A DNA stretch of 64,000 bases from JBKHYJ01 sp046565505 (GTDB lineage Bacteria; Acidobacteriota; Blastocatellia; UBA7656), in the NCBI GenBank assembly GCA_046565505.1, contig JBKHYJ010000015.1, positions 1 through 64,000 on the forward strand, given 5' to 3'. The notes beneath the pieces are model-generated. The model made no database searches. It was not told where the DNA came from and saw nothing but the letters and a program-made list of their open reading frames with translations. The position numbers and the translations under genes are program-made. Below are positions 62,403 through 64,000 of the stretch, piece by piece. Positions within the stretch are counted from its first letter, which is position 1. Every line of letters starts with the position of its first letter.

Positions 62403-63557
62403 ATGCTGACCTTAATCGAGAATGGCGAAATCTATGCCCCCGAGCCTCAAGGGCGGGATACGATCCTATTGGCGGATGGGAAGGTGGCAAAAATAGGCGG
62501 CGTTGACCGGCGCGCTTTGCAGCCCCTGGGGCTCGAAGTCGAGGTCATAGACGCCGCGGGCTGCGTGGTCACGCCGGGCTTCATAGACCCTCACGAACAC
62601 CTCCTCGGCGGCAGCGGCGAGAAGGGCTTCAGCACCCAGACGCCGGAGATATATTTGAGCGAGATCGTCTGCGCGGGCATAACGACGGTCGTCGGCTGTC
62701 TTGGCGTGGACACTACGATGAAGACCATGCCGGGGCTGCTCGCCAAGGCGAAGGGCTTGAAAGAAGAGGGCGTGTCCGCCTTCATATGGTCCGGGGGCTA
62801 CACTGTGCCGCCTACGACTATCATGAAGACGATCCGCGACGACATCCTGTTCATAGAAGAAGTGATAGGCGCGGGCGAGGTCGCAATCTCCGACGAGCGC
62901 TCCACGGAGCCTCGCCTGCGCGAGCTTGCCAGGCTCGTGTCGGACGCGCACGCGGGTGGCATGCTGAGCGGGAAAGCCGGCGTCACGCATTTTCACACGG
63001 GAGGGGGGAGCGAACGTCTGTCACTGCTGCGCGACCTGCTTGACGGGTACGAGATAGAGCCCGGCTGGCTTTACGCCACGCATGTCGGGCGGAGCCAATC
63101 ATTAATGGAAGAAGCGATAGGGCTCGCCCACAGAGGGTGCTTCGTCGATGTGGACACGGTCGAGGAGGACTTGCCGAAGTGGCTCGGGTTCTACCTGGAG
63201 CGGGGCGGAAACCCCGACCAGCTCACCGCCTCTTCGGACGCCTCCATCACGAGCCCGCGCAACCTGTACGAGCAGGTGCGGGCCTGCGCCGTAGGGCATG
63301 GCTTCCCGGTCGAGCAGGTGTTGAAGCTTGTAACGTCGAACACCGCGCGGGCGTTGAGGCTGGAAAATAAGGGCAGGCTCGAAGCGGGCAAGGACGCGGA
63401 CGTGCTCGTGCTGAAGAAAGGCTCGCTTGAGGTCGTGGACGTGATCGCGGGCGGCAGGCGAATGGTCAGTCGCGGGGAGATCGCAATCACAGAGAAATTC
63501 CTGGAGGACAGCAACCGCTCCATTACGCTCAGGGGTAGGAAAACGGGGCGCGGTTGA
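62403..63557 (+). CDS. iadA: Isoaspartyl dipeptidase
   Basis: Amidohydrolase that splits beta-aspartyl dipeptides, here probably the beta-Asp-Arg made by cyanophycinase. The 384-residue protein has the metal motif DPHEHLLGG (His64, His66), the substrate-binding Tyr in SGGYTVPP, THFHTG and ATHVGR (two more metal His) and SSDA (Asp). The position expected to hold the bridging carbamylated Lys (in a VKCAISDHRS-type stretch of E. coli IadA) appears to be Glu159 (GEVAISDERS). It starts 990 bases from cphB in the opposite direction, making a divergent storage-use cluster. Confidence 0.93.
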   Translation: MLTLIENGEIYAPEPQGRDTILLADGKVAKIGGVDRRALQPLGLEVEVIDAAGCVVTPGFIDPHEHLLGGSGEKGFSTQTPEIYLSEIVCAGITTVVGCLGVDTTMKTMPGLLAKAKGLKEEGVSAFIWSGGYTVPPTTIMKTIRDDILFIEEVIGAGEVAISDERSTEPRLRELARLVSDAHAGGMLSGKAGVTHFHTGGGSERLSLLRDLLDGYEIEPGWLYATHVGRSQSLMEEAIGLAHRGCFVDVDTVEEDLPKWLGFYLERGGNPDQLTASSDASITSPRNLYEQVRACAVGHGFPVEQVLKLVTSNTARALRLENKGRLEAGKDADVLVLKKGSLEVVDVIAGGRRMVSRGEIAITEKFLEDSNRSITLRGRKTGRG

Positions 63558-63764
63558 GAGCGCCGGTTTAGTGCGTCAGCTCGCACGGAGGCCATCAAGA
63601 TTTCGGATCAGGGCGGACCGTCGCATAGCCCCCGCCCCGGTAGAGACGAGCCGGCCTCGCCCGGGCCTAACCTTAGTGTGCAAGAGAACAGGGGAATGGC
63701 GTTCGATTAATACAGCCCGGTAGATTGCTTCTGGCAACCATCACTCACATCCCGGAGTTGTTAG

Positions 63765-64000
63765 ATGCGAACTACGGTATTGATCCTTGTGCTCCTTCTC
63801 TTGCCCCTGACCGCCGCGGCCCAGCAGACGCCTAAAGTCGAGTTATTCGGCGGCTATTCTTACTTCCGCAACGAGGGCGGCTCGGGCCTTCATGGGTGGA
63901 ACGGCTCGGTCGCGGCCAACCTTAACAAGTGGTTCGGACTTGTAGCGGACGTTTCGGGCCATTACGACTCCAGGTCATTTCGGTTCACGGACGTGCGCGG
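63765..64000 (+). CDS. Outer-membrane beta-barrel protein, N-terminal part (cut by window edge)
   Basis: The first 78 codons of a plus-strand gene that runs out of the window. A signal peptide (MRTTVLILVLLLLPLTAAAQ) is followed by KVELFGGYSYFRNEG, NGSVAANLNKWFGLVADVSG and HYDSRSFRFT, the alternating pattern of an OmpA/OprF-like small barrel. CGGAG precedes the ATG at 63765. Function cannot be set from this fragment. Confidence 0.75.
   Translation, partial: MRTTVLILVLLLLPLTAAAQQTPKVELFGGYSYFRNEGGSGLHGWNGSVAANLNKWFGLVADVSGHYDSRSFRFTDVR

Noticed and set aside
62165..62506. Possible small membrane protein before iadA
   Set aside because: Two hydrophobic stretches are visible, but the frame runs about 100 bases into iadA and ends in Arg-rich sequence, so it is more likely chance.

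Overview
The window is a GC-rich bacterial chromosome segment that most likely comes from the phylum Acidobacteriota. This is inferred from gene content: tandem MacB-like permeases of the ADOP type (a permease family named for acidobacteria), a large VPS10/sortilin-like propeller protein, a PSMA-like M28 peptidase and a DUF4142 lipoprotein. I found no tRNA, rRNA, CRISPR array, insertion sequence or phage module.

Layout. 1-4.8 kb: two tandem ADOP permeases (one cut by the window edge) and an ABC exporter. 4.9-5.9 kb: a promoter with an operator-like repeat, a small unknown gene and lexA. 6-16.6 kb: VOC protein, DUF1579 protein, RtcB RNA ligase, secreted peptidase with a propeller fragment, a pair of unknown secreted paralogues, DUF4142 lipoprotein, a divergent SAM-hydrolase-like protein and MsrB. 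16.7-25.6 kb: ywbE, an M24 peptidase and uup, then an SDR, two membrane proteins and the VPS10 protein. 26-34.3 kb: an unknown membrane/His-rich secreted pair, pdxJ, ddl, arginase, a lytic transglycosylase and a Crp-like regulator. 34.3-35.6 kb has no recognisable gene. 35.6-46 kb: an XRE regulator, cobQ, a Ser/Thr kinase, an aminotransferase, coaD and a GAF-PAS-GGDEF-EAL-PilZ protein.

The most coherent system lies at 46.4-57.7 kb. A formate/nitrite-type channel is followed by ten close-packed plus-strand genes: a XoxF-type PQQ alcohol dehydrogenase with the Asp-Tyr-Asp lanthanide signature, XoxJ, a c-type cytochrome that is a XoxG candidate, caa3 oxidase subunits II, I and III, a small membrane protein, CtaG, a beta-propeller of the kind linked to PQQ catabolism, and a Nudix hydrolase. 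Read together they form a complete path from periplasmic alcohol (probably methanol) to oxygen. No PQQ synthesis or formaldehyde oxidation genes are visible.

A second system at 57.9-63.6 kb is a cyanophycin cycle: cphA and cphB in one operon, with a divergent isoaspartyl dipeptidase. The arginase at 31 kb could use the arginine released. The window ends inside an outer-membrane beta-barrel gene. All functions are read from sequence patterns and remembered family features; no database search was run.
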